Shown here piece by piece: positions 43,674 through 52,529 of a stretch of DNA of 64,000 bases. The DNA is from Caulobacter sp. UNC279MFTsu5.1. Its GTDB lineage: Bacteria; Pseudomonadota; Alphaproteobacteria; Caulobacterales; Caulobacteraceae. How positions within the stretch are numbered: position 1 is the stretch's first letter; every line of letters begins with the position of its first letter. The position numbers were made by a program, and so were the translations under genes. The DNA lies in contig NZ_FORN01000025.1 in NCBI RefSeq assembly GCF_900114015.1, positions 1 to 64,000 of the forward strand, written 5' to 3'. The notes below the pieces were generated by a model. It was given only the letters and a program-made list of their open reading frames with translations. It did no database searches and was not told the origin of the DNA.

Positions 43674-44423
43674 ATGGCCGTGATTCCTCCCCCGCCCCCG
43701 CTCGCTCCGAGCCATACGCCGATCGCGTCGTCGCCTGAAGGCGACTATCGCGCCAACCGGCTGTTTCGTCACATGGCGCGCGACGAGATCGAGGCCCTGG
43801 CGCCGCAGATCGAGCACCTTCACTATGGCAAGGGCGAACTGATCGTCCAACGGCTGGATGAGAGCGGCGGCGTTCATCTGCTGCTCAAGGGCGCGCTGCT
43901 GGCCAACCAGTACGCCCGGTCGGGCCGCGAAATCGGCTATCGGCGCATCTCGGCGGGCGGTTATTTCGGCGAGATCTCGGCCATCGACGGATTGCCCCGC
44001 TCGGTGAACATCGTGGCGCTGGAGGACGTGCGCGTCGCCCGCCTGCCCCAGATCCTGGTTCAAAGTCTGTTCGAGCAGTCACCGCGCTTCATGCGGGCGA
44101 TCCTGGAGGACCTGGCGAACCTGACGCGCGCCCTCACCGACCGATTGTTCGAGCTGAACGCCGTCTCGGTGGCCTGCCGGGTCGACATCGAGCTGTTGCG
44201 CATGGCGGCGTCGGCGGGCGGAGACGGCCGCGAAGCCGTCATCCAGCCCTGCCCCACCCACGCCGAGTTGGCGGTGCTGGTGGGGAGCCAGCGCGAGCCG
44301 GTGACGCGGGAGCTGAACCGCTTGGCCGGTCTGGGGATCGTCTCCCAGACCGGTCGCACCTTGCGGATTCTCGACCTGCCGGCCCTGGCCGACGAGATCG
44401 AACGCATAGGTGGCGAGGTTTAG
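43674..44423 (+). CDS. CRP/FNR-family regulator with intact cyclic-nucleotide pocket
   Basis: A 249-aa CRP-like protein: cyclic-nucleotide-binding domain (about 25-140), dimer helix (about 140-165) and winged helix (about 185-240; PTHAELAVLVGSQREPVTRE). The phosphate-binding cassette GGYFGEISAIDGLPRSVNIV keeps the three residues used by E. coli CRP to hold cAMP (Glu100, Arg109, Ser110 here). No Fe-S cysteine set of FNR type is seen. ATG 43674 follows AGGAG at eight bases. Divergent from the TIR/cyclase operon, it is the natural candidate to read the cyclase product. Confidence 0.88.
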   Translation: MAVIPPPPPLAPSHTPIASSPEGDYRANRLFRHMARDEIEALAPQIEHLHYGKGELIVQRLDESGGVHLLLKGALLANQYARSGREIGYRRISAGGYFGEISAIDGLPRSVNIVALEDVRVARLPQILVQSLFEQSPRFMRAILEDLANLTRALTDRLFELNAVSVACRVDIELLRMAASAGGDGREAVIQPCPTHAELAVLVGSQREPVTRELNRLAGLGIVSQTGRTLRILDLPALADEIERIGGEV

Positions 44424-44525
44424 CCGCCATCGGCCGAAACCCGCATCGGGCGCCCTCGTGGCCGGACGGCGTCTTGGGCGATAGACTGCCGCCGCGAGGA
44501 GCTTCACGCCGCGACCCCTTCAGCG

Positions 44526-44774
44526 GGCCGCATCGACGTCCACCACCACGTCAATCCGCTGGTCGTGGCCAAGGCCATGGAACGATATGGCGTGACCAGG
44601 GTCGGCGACGCCGCCCTGCCCCGCTGGAGCCCGCGGACCTCGCTCCGCGTCATGGACCTCTATGGCATCCAGACCGCCGTCGCCTCGCTGTCGGCCCGCC
44701 GCGCCGTCGGCGGGCGGCTAGGTCGGCTCGAACCCTGGGCCGCCAAGCTCGAAGTTCGAGCGATGAGGCGCTGA
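44526..44774 (+). pseudogene. Remnant of a metal-dependent amidohydrolase (amidohydrolase 2 type)
   Basis: In one frame, GRIDVHHHVNPLVVAKAMER followed by RVMDLYGIQTAVASLS matches the N-terminus of ACMSD-like amidohydrolases, including the HxH metal site. The similarity ends near 44700 and a stop comes at 44774. The remaining 200 or more residues of the enzyme are missing. There is no proper start codon before the metal motif; the only ATG is after it. Probably a decayed gene that once belonged to the TonB receptor locus downstream. Confidence 0.6.
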
Positions 44775-44888
44775 AGAGGCGTCGGTTCGTGATGGTTTCA
44801 TCGGTCGAACGCGGCTCCACGAACGTCGCTTGCCAAAATGATAGCTTTAGCTACTGTAATCCTCATAAAACAGCGACGGGGGTATGGA

Positions 44889-47147
44889 ATGCGAAAGCTC
44901 CAAGTGCTCGCGGGCGTCGCCGGGGCGGCGATGATGGCGGCGGCGGGACAGGCCGCCGCCCAGGAGGCGACCGCGCTCGACGAGATCGTCGTCACCGCCC
45001 AGAAGCGATCGGAAAACCTGCAGGACGTGCCGGTCTCGGTGACTGCCCTGACCGCCGACCAGCTCAAGGACCAGCGCGTGGGCGACGTGCTGGCCTTGTC
45101 GGGCCTGTCGCCGGGCCTGCAGATCAAGACCGACGACAACGCCGCCAACCCGCGAATCTTCATCCGCGGCATCGGGGTCAACGACTTCAACCCCAGCACG
45201 GCCAGTGCGGTCGGGGTCTATGTCGACGGGGTCTATGTCGCCTCGCCCCTGGCCCAGATGGCTGGCTTCTACGACCTGCAGCAGGTGGAGGTGCTGCGCG
45301 GGCCGCAGGGCACGCTCTACGGCCGCAACACCACCGGCGGCGCGATCAACGTCACCACGAAGAAGCCCAGTGATACGCCCGAAGGCGACCTGGCCGTCGA
45401 CTACGGCCGGTTCAACGCGCTGAATGTCCAGGGCGGCTTCGGCGGCCCGATCGCCGACACCCTGGCCTTCCGGATCGCCGGCCTCTACGACAAGAGCGAC
45501 GGCTACACGCTCAATCGCCTGACCGGCAACAAGGGCAACGACGCCGACCGCAAGGCCGTGCGCGGCGCCCTGCGCTGGACGCCCGACGACAAGCTGGCCG
45601 TCGACGTCTCGGCCAGCTACAGCAACTCCAGCGGCGGCTCGATCCTGACCTACAATCGCTCCCTGGTCGCCCAGACAGCCGAGGCGGCCAGCACCGTCGA
45701 TCCCGATCCGACCTTCGGCTACAGCTTCTGCAAGCCGGCCTACTACACCTCGGGCCAGTGCACGAACGTCGCCGGCTACGCCAACACCAGCAGCAACAAG
45801 TACGAGGGCGACTACCGCTTCGAGGGCAAGGACATCGTCAAGCTGTTCGGGGCGACCAGCGCCGTCAGCTACGATTTCGGCGGGGTCACGCTCTATTCGA
45901 TCACCGGCTACCAGCGGGCCAGGCGCGACGACTACGAAGAGACCGACGCCAATCCGATCTCGATCTTCGACGCGCGTTACGTCGCCGAGCAGGACACCAC
46001 CAGCCAGGAGCTGCGCTTGCAGTCAAACGGCGCGACCGCCCTGCGCTGGGTCGCCGGCCTCTACGCCGCCCGCGACAACCTGGACAACGACAGCCACTAC
46101 AACGTGCTGGAAGTGCTGCGCGTCCCCGATCCGGTCAACAATCCGACCGGCATGGACCCGGCCAACAGCGTCGGCGTGTTCGGCTGGCCCTTGCACCAAA
46201 AGACCATCAGCTACGCGGCCTTCGGTCAGGTCGACTACGACCTGACGCCGAAGCTGACCTTGACCGGCGGCCTGCGCTGGTCGCAGGACAAGAAGACCTT
46301 CCACTATGTCAGCGACGTCGACTACGGCCTGCTGACCCTGTTCGAATACGACAACCAGAAGACCTTCAGCTCGATCTCGGGCCGGGTGGGCCTACGCTAC
46401 GCGATCAGCGACGACGCCAACGTTTATGCGACCTACAATCGCGGAACCAAGAGCGGCGGCTTCTTCAGCGGCCAGACCACCGATCCGGCCGACCTGGGCC
46501 CCTATCGCGACGAGACCGTCAACGCCTACGAGGTGGGCGCCAAGAGCGAGTTCCTGGACCGTCGCCTGCGGGTGAACGTCTCGGCTTTCTACTACGATTA
46601 CAAGGACCTGCAGGTCTATACGGTGATCCAGCGCAACGGCTTGCCGGTGCAGCTGTTCACCAACGCCTCCAAGGCTCGGGTCTATGGCGGCGAGGCCGAG
46701 ATCGAGGCGCGACCAACGGCGGGCCTGTCCCTGACCCTGGGCGCGTCGCTGCTCAACGCCGAGTACAAGGACTTCCAGTCGCTGGGCGACGACTATTCGG
46801 GCAACACCCTGCCCTCGGCCCCCAAGGCCAGCCTGAACGGCGCGGCGCGCTACGAGCATCCGCTGGGGGCGGGAAACCTGATCACCCAGCTGGACTTCAC
46901 CTACCGCGGCAAGGTCTATTACGACACGGCCAACACCGAACGGCTCAGCGACAAGGCCCGGGCCTATGTCAACGGCCAGGTGGGCTGGGCCTTCGCCGAT
47001 GGGCGCTATGAACTGGGCGTGTGGGGCAAGAACCTGGCCGACACCACCAACATCTCCGACATCACGCCGATCGCCGCCTTCGGCTTCGACGTGTTCAGCA
47101 TGGGCCCGCCGCGCACCTACGGCGTCTATTTCCGGGCGAAATATTGA
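44889..47147 (+). CDS. TonB-dependent receptor
   Basis: A 752-aa outer-membrane receptor: signal peptide (about 1-25, ending AAAQ), TonB box DEIVVTAQKRSENLQDVPVS, plug domain with RGPQGTLYGRNTTGGAINVTT (about 135-155), and a barrel ending in FRAKY. The style (VPVSVTALTADQL) is that of the large sphingomonad/caulobacter family for organic substrates rather than siderophores. ATG 44889 is chosen over upstream starts since the signal peptide begins there. Its stop overlaps the TTG start of the MFS gene. Confidence 0.92.
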   Translation: MRKLQVLAGVAGAAMMAAAGQAAAQEATALDEIVVTAQKRSENLQDVPVSVTALTADQLKDQRVGDVLALSGLSPGLQIKTDDNAANPRIFIRGIGVNDFNPSTASAVGVYVDGVYVASPLAQMAGFYDLQQVEVLRGPQGTLYGRNTTGGAINVTTKKPSDTPEGDLAVDYGRFNALNVQGGFGGPIADTLAFRIAGLYDKSDGYTLNRLTGNKGNDADRKAVRGALRWTPDDKLAVDVSASYSNSSGGSILTYNRSLVAQTAEAASTVDPDPTFGYSFCKPAYYTSGQCTNVAGYANTSSNKYEGDYRFEGKDIVKLFGATSAVSYDFGGVTLYSITGYQRARRDDYEETDANPISIFDARYVAEQDTTSQELRLQSNGATALRWVAGLYAARDNLDNDSHYNVLEVLRVPDPVNNPTGMDPANSVGVFGWPLHQKTISYAAFGQVDYDLTPKLTLTGGLRWSQDKKTFHYVSDVDYGLLTLFEYDNQKTFSSISGRVGLRYAISDDANVYATYNRGTKSGGFFSGQTTDPADLGPYRDETVNAYEVGAKSEFLDRRLRVNVSAFYYDYKDLQVYTVIQRNGLPVQLFTNASKARVYGGEAEIEARPTAGLSLTLGASLLNAEYKDFQSLGDDYSGNTLPSAPKASLNGAARYEHPLGAGNLITQLDFTYRGKVYYDTANTERLSDKARAYVNGQVGWAFADGRYELGVWGKNLADTTNISDITPIAAFGFDVFSMGPPRTYGVYFRAKY

Positions 47148-48331
47148 GCGCGGTCGAGATCCCCGCTTCCGACTCGCCGGCGACGGTCGCGGGCGCCTGG
47201 ATCGGCGCGCCGCCCCGCCTGGTCCAGCGCTTGACGGTGTTCTGGATTGGCCTGGTTGGGGTGCTGTTTCCCGGGGTCGGGCCCCTGCTGCTGGGCGGTC
47301 TCGAGGCGGCCGGCCGCCTGACCGCCAACCAGCTGGGCCTAGCCGGCATGGCCGAGCTGGTGGCGATGGGGATCGGGGCGGCGGTCGTCGGCCCGCTGTT
47401 CGGCGAGCGTCGGCTGCGGCTGGCGGCGATCACCTGCGGCTTGGCGCTGGCGGCGCTGGACGTGGCCACCACCCGCGCCTCTGGCGACTTGCTGATCCTG
47501 GCGCGCGCCGTGGCGGGCCTTCCGGCCGGTGCGATGATCTGGGTGATTACCGGCATGATCGTCCGTTCGCCGCGTCCGGAGCGCTGGGCGGGTCTCTACC
47601 TGACCATCCAGACCCTGCTGCAGTTGGGCGTGGTCAGCGCGATCGGCGCCTTCGTCGTGGGGCCGTTCGGCCCGGACGGCGGTTTCGTGGTGCTGGCCGC
47701 CCTCGCCGTCTCCGCCGCCGTGGCCGGCCTGGCCATACCGGCCGTTTATACGCCGCTGGTCGAGACGCAGGATAATCCCAAGGGCCTGCCGAGCCCGCGC
47801 GGCTGGATCGCCCTGGCCGCCGTCTTCTGCTTCCAGGCCTTCATCCTGGCGGTCTGGATCTACGCTGAGCCCCTGTCGCGCCAGGCCGGACATCCGGCCG
47901 GCGTCGCCAGCGCCGCCTTCGCGGTGTCTCTGGCCGCCCAGGTGGCGGGCGGGGCGGCGGCCACGGCGTTGGCGGGGCGGTTGTCGTGGTTCTGGTCGCT
48001 GGCGGTCGCCGTGGTCCTGGCGATCGGCGCCCTGTTCGTGATGGCCAGCCTGCCGTCGGCGGCGGTGTTCCTGGCGGCGTCGGGCGTGTTCGGCTTCGTC
48101 TGGCTGTTCGCCTCGCCCTATCTGACGCCCTTGGCGATCGAGGCCGATCCCAGCCGTCGGGCCGCCCTGCTGGGGCCCGGCGCCAGCCTGCTGGGGTGCG
48201 GCGCCGGCCCCCTGCTGGCTTCGTTCGTGGTCAGCGGCGTCGACGTGCGGCCGGCGGCGTGGCTGGGCGTGGGCCTGGCCCTGGTCGCCCTGGTGATCGT
48301 CGCCTTCCTGCACCTGACAAGGTCGCGCTAA
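47144..48331 (+). CDS. MFS transporter
   Basis: A 395-aa polytopic protein with about twelve hydrophobic helices. WIGLVGVLFPGVGPLLLGGL is the first and FGFVWLFASPYLTPLAI lies late. MFS fold is inferred from the helix pattern and length; no family-specific motif identifies a substrate. Start is TTG 47144, overlapping the TonB receptor stop (TTGA), since no ATG fits. It probably moves the ligand of that receptor across the inner membrane. Confidence 0.75.
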   Translation: MSAVEIPASDSPATVAGAWIGAPPRLVQRLTVFWIGLVGVLFPGVGPLLLGGLEAAGRLTANQLGLAGMAELVAMGIGAAVVGPLFGERRLRLAAITCGLALAALDVATTRASGDLLILARAVAGLPAGAMIWVITGMIVRSPRPERWAGLYLTIQTLLQLGVVSAIGAFVVGPFGPDGGFVVLAALAVSAAVAGLAIPAVYTPLVETQDNPKGLPSPRGWIALAAVFCFQAFILAVWIYAEPLSRQAGHPAGVASAAFAVSLAAQVAGGAAATALAGRLSWFWSLAVAVVLAIGALFVMASLPSAAVFLAASGVFGFVWLFASPYLTPLAIEADPSRRAALLGPGASLLGCGAGPLLASFVVSGVDVRPAAWLGVGLALVALVIVAFLHLTRSR

Positions 48332-48410
48332 GGTGGCGGAGTGATTGGTTTTTTCCTCGAAGCGTTCTAGTCCAGGCGAACTTGCCAGACCGGCTTGAAG
48401 GAGAGACCGC

Positions 48411-49109
48411 ATGCCGAAGGCGACGGCCAGGAAGACCGCCGGCCCCGACATTGCGCTGGACGCCAAGCTGCAGCCGACCCAGGCCCGCGGACAGGACACC
48501 TATGAGGTCGTCCTGGCCACGGCCGGCGAGATGCTGGGCGAGATCGGCTTTGAACAGCTGACCACCAACGCCATCTGCAAGCGCGCCGGCCTGACTCCTC
48601 CGGCCCTCTACCGCTACTTCCCCAACAAGTACGCGATCCTCAAGGCGCTGGGCGACCGGCTGATGAAGGCCCAGGACGACCGGGTCTTCGCCTGGATCGA
48701 GAGCGGCGGGCTGGAGGGCGAGACGGCCGCCGAGCGCATCGACAAGAACGTGGTCATGCTGACCGAGATGATCGAGATGACCCGCCAGTTCCCCGGCGGG
48801 GCGGCGATCGGTCGGGCCCTGCGCGCCGTGCCCATGCTGCAGCAGTTGCGCTTCGCCTCGCGCGACATGGTCGCCGGCCAGTTCGCCGAGATCCTGAAGG
48901 CGCGCTATCCGGGCGCGCCGGAAGGTCGGGTCCGGCTGGCCATGCGGATGATGGTCGAACTAGTCTATTCGGCCACCGAAATGGCCGTTGAGGAGCCGGA
49001 CCAGGACGCCCTGGCCCTGAGCCGCGAGGTCTGCCTGCTGTTCGAGCGCTATTTCGACACTTTCGGCGATCCATCGCTGGTTCCCTGGCCAACGGAGAGA
49101 GGCCGATGA
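48411..49109 (+). CDS. TetR-family transcriptional regulator
   Basis: A 232-aa regulator. The N-terminal HTH (about 38-80) has TYEVVLATAGEMLGEIGFEQ and TNAICKRAGLTPPALYRYFP. The C-terminal ligand domain is helical. GAAGGAGAG stands before ATG 48411. Located between the transporter and enzyme genes, with its stop overlapping the oxidase start, so it is likely the local repressor of this cluster. Confidence 0.9.
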   Translation: MPKATARKTAGPDIALDAKLQPTQARGQDTYEVVLATAGEMLGEIGFEQLTTNAICKRAGLTPPALYRYFPNKYAILKALGDRLMKAQDDRVFAWIESGGLEGETAAERIDKNVVMLTEMIEMTRQFPGGAAIGRALRAVPMLQQLRFASRDMVAGQFAEILKARYPGAPEGRVRLAMRMMVELVYSATEMAVEEPDQDALALSREVCLLFERYFDTFGDPSLVPWPTERGR

Positions 49110-50380
49110 CGGGATGGAGCAACTGGTCGGGCAGCGTCGCGGCCTCCCCTCGCCGGATCGCCAAGCCGCGTGACGCCGCCGAACTGGCCGCGCTGGTGAG
49201 CCAGGCCCATAAGGTCCGCGTGGTCGGCGCCGGCCATTCGTTCATGCCGCTGTGCGAAACCGACGACCTACTGCTGAACCTGTCCGACTACGAGGGCGCG
49301 ATCGAGGTCGCGGTCGATCGCAAGACCGCCTGGGCTCCCGCTGGCTGGAGCCTCAAGCGGCTGACGGCGGCCTTGTGGGAAAAGGGCCTGTCGCTGATCA
49401 ACCAGGGCGACATCGATCCCCAGTCCCTGGCCGGCGCCATCTCGACCGGCACGCATGGCACGGGCGCCGAGCTGGGCAGCCTCTCGACCCAGGCTTGCGG
49501 CTTTCGGCTGATGACCGCCGACGGCGCGATCGTCGAGTGCGGTCCCGATCAGAATCTGGAGCTCTTTCAGGCCCAGCGCCTGTCGCTGGGGCTGCTGGGC
49601 GTCGCCGTCCAGATCCGCATCTACGTCGTTCCCGCCTACCACCTGGAGGAGCGGGTCGAGCGCCGCCCCCTGGCCGAGGTCGCCGAACGCCTGGACGAAC
49701 TGGCCGCCGCCACGCGCCACATGGAGTTCTTCGTCTTCCCCTATTCGGACGAGGTGATCTTCAAGACCCTGCAACTGGTCGAGGCCGAGGCGCCCGCCCG
49801 GCCGGCTAAGGAGATCGGTGAGGATAGCGAAGCCACCTTCAAGGCGATCTGCGATCTCTGCGCCGCGGTTCCGATCCTCACGCCGTCGCTGCAGCGCCTG
49901 ATGATGCGCATGATGGGCAAGGCGAGCCGCCGGGTCGGCCCTGCCTATACGATCTTCCCTTCCGAGCGGAACGTCCGGTTCGAGGAGATGGAGTACGAAC
50001 TGCCGCGCGCCGCCGGCCTGCCGACCCTGAAGGCGGCCATGGCCCATATCCGCAAGCGCCGCCTGCCGATCACCTTCCCGTTCGAGTTCCGCCTGGCGGC
50101 CGGCGACGATATCTGGATGAGCCCGTTCAACGCTGGTCCCGGCGCCTCGATCTCGTTCCACCAGTACGCCAGGATGCCTTGGCGGCCGGCCTTCGCCGAG
50201 ATGGAGGCGGTGCTGCGCGACGGCGCGGGCCGCCCGCACTGGGCCAAGCGCCACACCCTGACCGCGGCCGACGTCCACCGACTGTATCCGCGCGCCGGCG
50301 ACTTCGTGGCGGCCTGCAAGGCCTGGGACCCGGCCGGCAAGTTCGCCAATGCTCACCTGACCCAACTTTTCGGCCTCTGA
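49106..50380 (+). CDS. FAD-linked sugar-lactone oxidase (D-arabinono-1,4-lactone oxidase type)
   Basis: A 424-aa PCMH-type flavoenzyme. The FAD domain (about 10-180) has VRVVGAGHSFMPL, whose His is the residue that carries covalent FAD in relatives such as aldonolactone oxidases, then GDIDPQSLAGAISTGTHGTG. The C-terminal ALO domain ends with HPDF-like WDPAGKFANAHLTQLFGL. It should oxidise a sugar lactone or alditol, with oxygen or a dehydrogenase partner as acceptor. The start overlaps the TetR stop; the next gene follows after 11 bp. Confidence 0.82.
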   Translation: MTGWSNWSGSVAASPRRIAKPRDAAELAALVSQAHKVRVVGAGHSFMPLCETDDLLLNLSDYEGAIEVAVDRKTAWAPAGWSLKRLTAALWEKGLSLINQGDIDPQSLAGAISTGTHGTGAELGSLSTQACGFRLMTADGAIVECGPDQNLELFQAQRLSLGLLGVAVQIRIYVVPAYHLEERVERRPLAEVAERLDELAAATRHMEFFVFPYSDEVIFKTLQLVEAEAPARPAKEIGEDSEATFKAICDLCAAVPILTPSLQRLMMRMMGKASRRVGPAYTIFPSERNVRFEEMEYELPRAAGLPTLKAAMAHIRKRRLPITFPFEFRLAAGDDIWMSPFNAGPGASISFHQYARMPWRPAFAEMEAVLRDGAGRPHWAKRHTLTAADVHRLYPRAGDFVAACKAWDPAGKFANAHLTQLFGL

Positions 50381-50391
50381 CGGGAACCGCC

Positions 50392-51543
50392 ATGACCGAC
50401 CAAGACCTGCACGCCAGCCTGATCGGCGCCCAAGGCTCGCGCCGCGACCTCAACACCCCGGTGCTGGTGATCGACCGCCCGGCCCTGGAGCGCAACATTG
50501 CTCGCATGGCGCAATTCGCGGCGGCCAAGGGCGTCAAGCTGCGGCCCCACGCCAAGACCCACAAGAGCGTCGACATCGCCAAGCTGCAGGTCGCCGCCGG
50601 GGCCGTGGGCCTGTGCTGCGCCAAGATCGGCGAGGCCGAGGTCCTGGCCGATGGCGGGGTGACGACTGGCCTGCTGATCACGTCGCCGGTCGTCTCGGCC
50701 CCCGCCATCGCCCGGCTGATCGCCCTGAACGGCAAGACCACCGACCTGATGGCGGTCGTCGATCATCCTGCCAATGTCGTGGCCCTAGGCGCGGCCGCCG
50801 CAGCGGCCGGCAAGCCGCTGAAGGTGGTTATCGATCTCGATCCCGGCATCCACCGCACCGGCGTCGCCTCGCCCGAGGCGGCGGTCGCGCTGCTGGCGGC
50901 GATCCGAGCTCAGCCAGGCCTGACCTATGCCGGTCTGCAGTGCTATTGCGGCATGCAGCAGCACATCGAGGGCTTCGCCGACCGCAAGGCCAATCTGGAG
51001 GATCGCGGCGCCTATATCCGCTCGGTGGTCTACGCCCTGACCGCCGCCGGCGGCCCGCCGCCGATCGTCTCGGGCTCGGGCACCGGCTCGCACCGGATCG
51101 ACGCCGAGCTGGGGATCTTCACCGAGTTTCAGGTCGGCTCCTACGTGTTCATGGACGGCCAATACCTGGTTTGCGACATCGCCGGCGACGGGGCGGATCA
51201 AAGCCCCTACGAGGCCGCCCTGCTGATCGACGCGCGGGTGGTCAGCGCCAACACGCTGGGCATGGTCACGGTCGACGCTGGCTTCAAGGCCCTGTCGACC
51301 GACGCCGAACCGCCCCAGGTGCTGGGCGGTGCGCCGGACGGGTCGCGCTACTTCTTCATGGGCGACGAGCACGGGGCGATCCTGCCGCCGCCCGGAACGA
51401 CGCCGCCCGGCCTCGACGACCGGGTGATCCTGGGCGCGCCGCACTGCGATCCGACCGTGAACCTCTACGACACCTATCACGTGGTCGATGGTGACACCCT
51501 AGTGGCGCTGTGGCCGGTGTCGGCGCGGGGACGTTCGCGCTAG
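50392..51543 (+). CDS. DSD1-family PLP enzyme (D-threonine aldolase / D-serine dehydratase-like)
   Basis: A 383-aa fold-III PLP enzyme. The PLP lysine lies in LRPHAKTHKS (near residue 45-55) of the alanine racemase-like domain. The C-terminal D-serine dehydratase-like domain carries GAPHCDPTVNLYD, whose His and Cys bind metal in relatives. It should cleave or dehydrate a D-beta-hydroxy amino acid. Last gene of the cluster beginning with the TonB receptor; the start is 11 bp after the oxidase stop. Confidence 0.82.
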   Translation: MTDQDLHASLIGAQGSRRDLNTPVLVIDRPALERNIARMAQFAAAKGVKLRPHAKTHKSVDIAKLQVAAGAVGLCCAKIGEAEVLADGGVTTGLLITSPVVSAPAIARLIALNGKTTDLMAVVDHPANVVALGAAAAAAGKPLKVVIDLDPGIHRTGVASPEAAVALLAAIRAQPGLTYAGLQCYCGMQQHIEGFADRKANLEDRGAYIRSVVYALTAAGGPPPIVSGSGTGSHRIDAELGIFTEFQVGSYVFMDGQYLVCDIAGDGADQSPYEAALLIDARVVSANTLGMVTVDAGFKALSTDAEPPQVLGGAPDGSRYFFMGDEHGAILPPPGTTPPGLDDRVILGAPHCDPTVNLYDTYHVVDGDTLVALWPVSARGRSR

Positions 51544-51555
51544 ATGGCTGAAGGC

Positions 51556-52173
51556 TCAGCTCGGCCGGAACATCTGGAACTTCTCCGCCTCGTCGACGCC
51601 GAAATAGTCGCCCGCCCCGCCGCCGCGCAGGATCGGCTCGGCGGCGACGGTGTCGTAGACGCCGTCGACCAGCAACGCCTGATCGATATGGACCATCACC
51701 ACCTCGCCCAGGGTCAGCCAGGCGTCGACCGGCGCGCCCTCGATGTTGGTCAGGCGGATCATCTGGGTCAGGCGGCATTCAAACGCCACGGGACTTTCGG
51801 CGACGCGTGGGGCCGCGACCCGTTGCGAGGGCGCCGCAGTCAGGCCGGCCAGGGCGAACTCGTCGACATGGTCGGGAACGATCGCCGAGGTGGCGTTCAC
51901 AGCCTGGGCCAGCGGCCGCGTCGCCAGGTTCCAGACGAACTGACCTGTCTGCTCGACATTGCGTACCGAATCCTTCCAGCCGGTGCTGCAGAAGCCGATG
52001 ATCGGCGGCTTGTAGTTGAAGAGATTGAAGAAGCTGTAGGGCGCGAGGTTGCGGACGCCCGCGGCGTCGACCGTCGAGATCCAGCCGATCGGCCGGGGCG
52101 CGACGATGGCGTTCAGCGGGTCGTGCCGCAGGCCATGGCCGGCCTTGGGGTCGTAGGAATGAATCGCGGTCAT
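51556..52173 (-). CDS. Flavin reductase family protein (FMN-binding split barrel)
   Basis: A 205-aa flavoprotein. PLNAIVAPRPIGWISTVDAAG and LAPYSFFNLFNYKPPIIGF are the conserved FMN-binding split-barrel block, with later FECRLTQMIRL and GEVVMVHID. Probably a flavin reductase or flavin-dependent oxidoreductase; the substrate is unknown. ATG 52173 is chosen; the upstream open frame is not conserved. Convergent with the DSD1-type gene, with 12 bp between stops. A perfect hairpin CCCGTCA/TGACGGG (52195-52213) lies in its leader. Confidence 0.82.
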   Translation of the reverse strand: MTAIHSYDPKAGHGLRHDPLNAIVAPRPIGWISTVDAAGVRNLAPYSFFNLFNYKPPIIGFCSTGWKDSVRNVEQTGQFVWNLATRPLAQAVNATSAIVPDHVDEFALAGLTAAPSQRVAAPRVAESPVAFECRLTQMIRLTNIEGAPVDAWLTLGEVVMVHIDQALLVDGVYDTVAAEPILRGGGAGDYFGVDEAEKFQMFRPS

Positions 52174-52529
52174 GGAGGTCTCGCTTAGCGGGGACCCGTC
52201 ATAGGGTGACGGGCCGCGATCCGCCAGCCGCCGGAACGGGTCTGGTCGGCTCGCGTCTCGGACCGGGTCGACAGCTCCGCCAGGATCGGCGTCGTGGTCC
52301 ACGCGGCCGTTGGAGCTATGGTCTTGAGTGAGCCGCCTAGCGCGGACTAAAGCAAATGGCTTAGGTCGTCGCCGCACCATGATCTCGTTCGACGGCGTAC
52401 GGGCGTCGCGCCGCACGACTAGAAGTTCGCAGATGGAGTATTTCTCAACCTTGCGCGGAAAATTCAGCAAACGTTTCACTTAAAGGCGGACAATCATAGT
52501 GTGCGCTACCCTTGGAGCGAGAATCAAAG
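52174..52529. other. Divergent control region
   Basis: No gene seen. It holds the leader hairpin (52195-52213) of the flavin reductase gene and, nearer the response regulator, a less GC-rich stretch (about 52440-52500). Promoters for both flanking genes must lie here; I cannot assign boxes. Confidence 0.4.

Noticed and set aside
51547..51560. Small GCTGA/TCAGC hairpin between the DSD1-type and flavin reductase genes
   Set aside because: Five-base stem with no T-tract; too weak to call a terminator.
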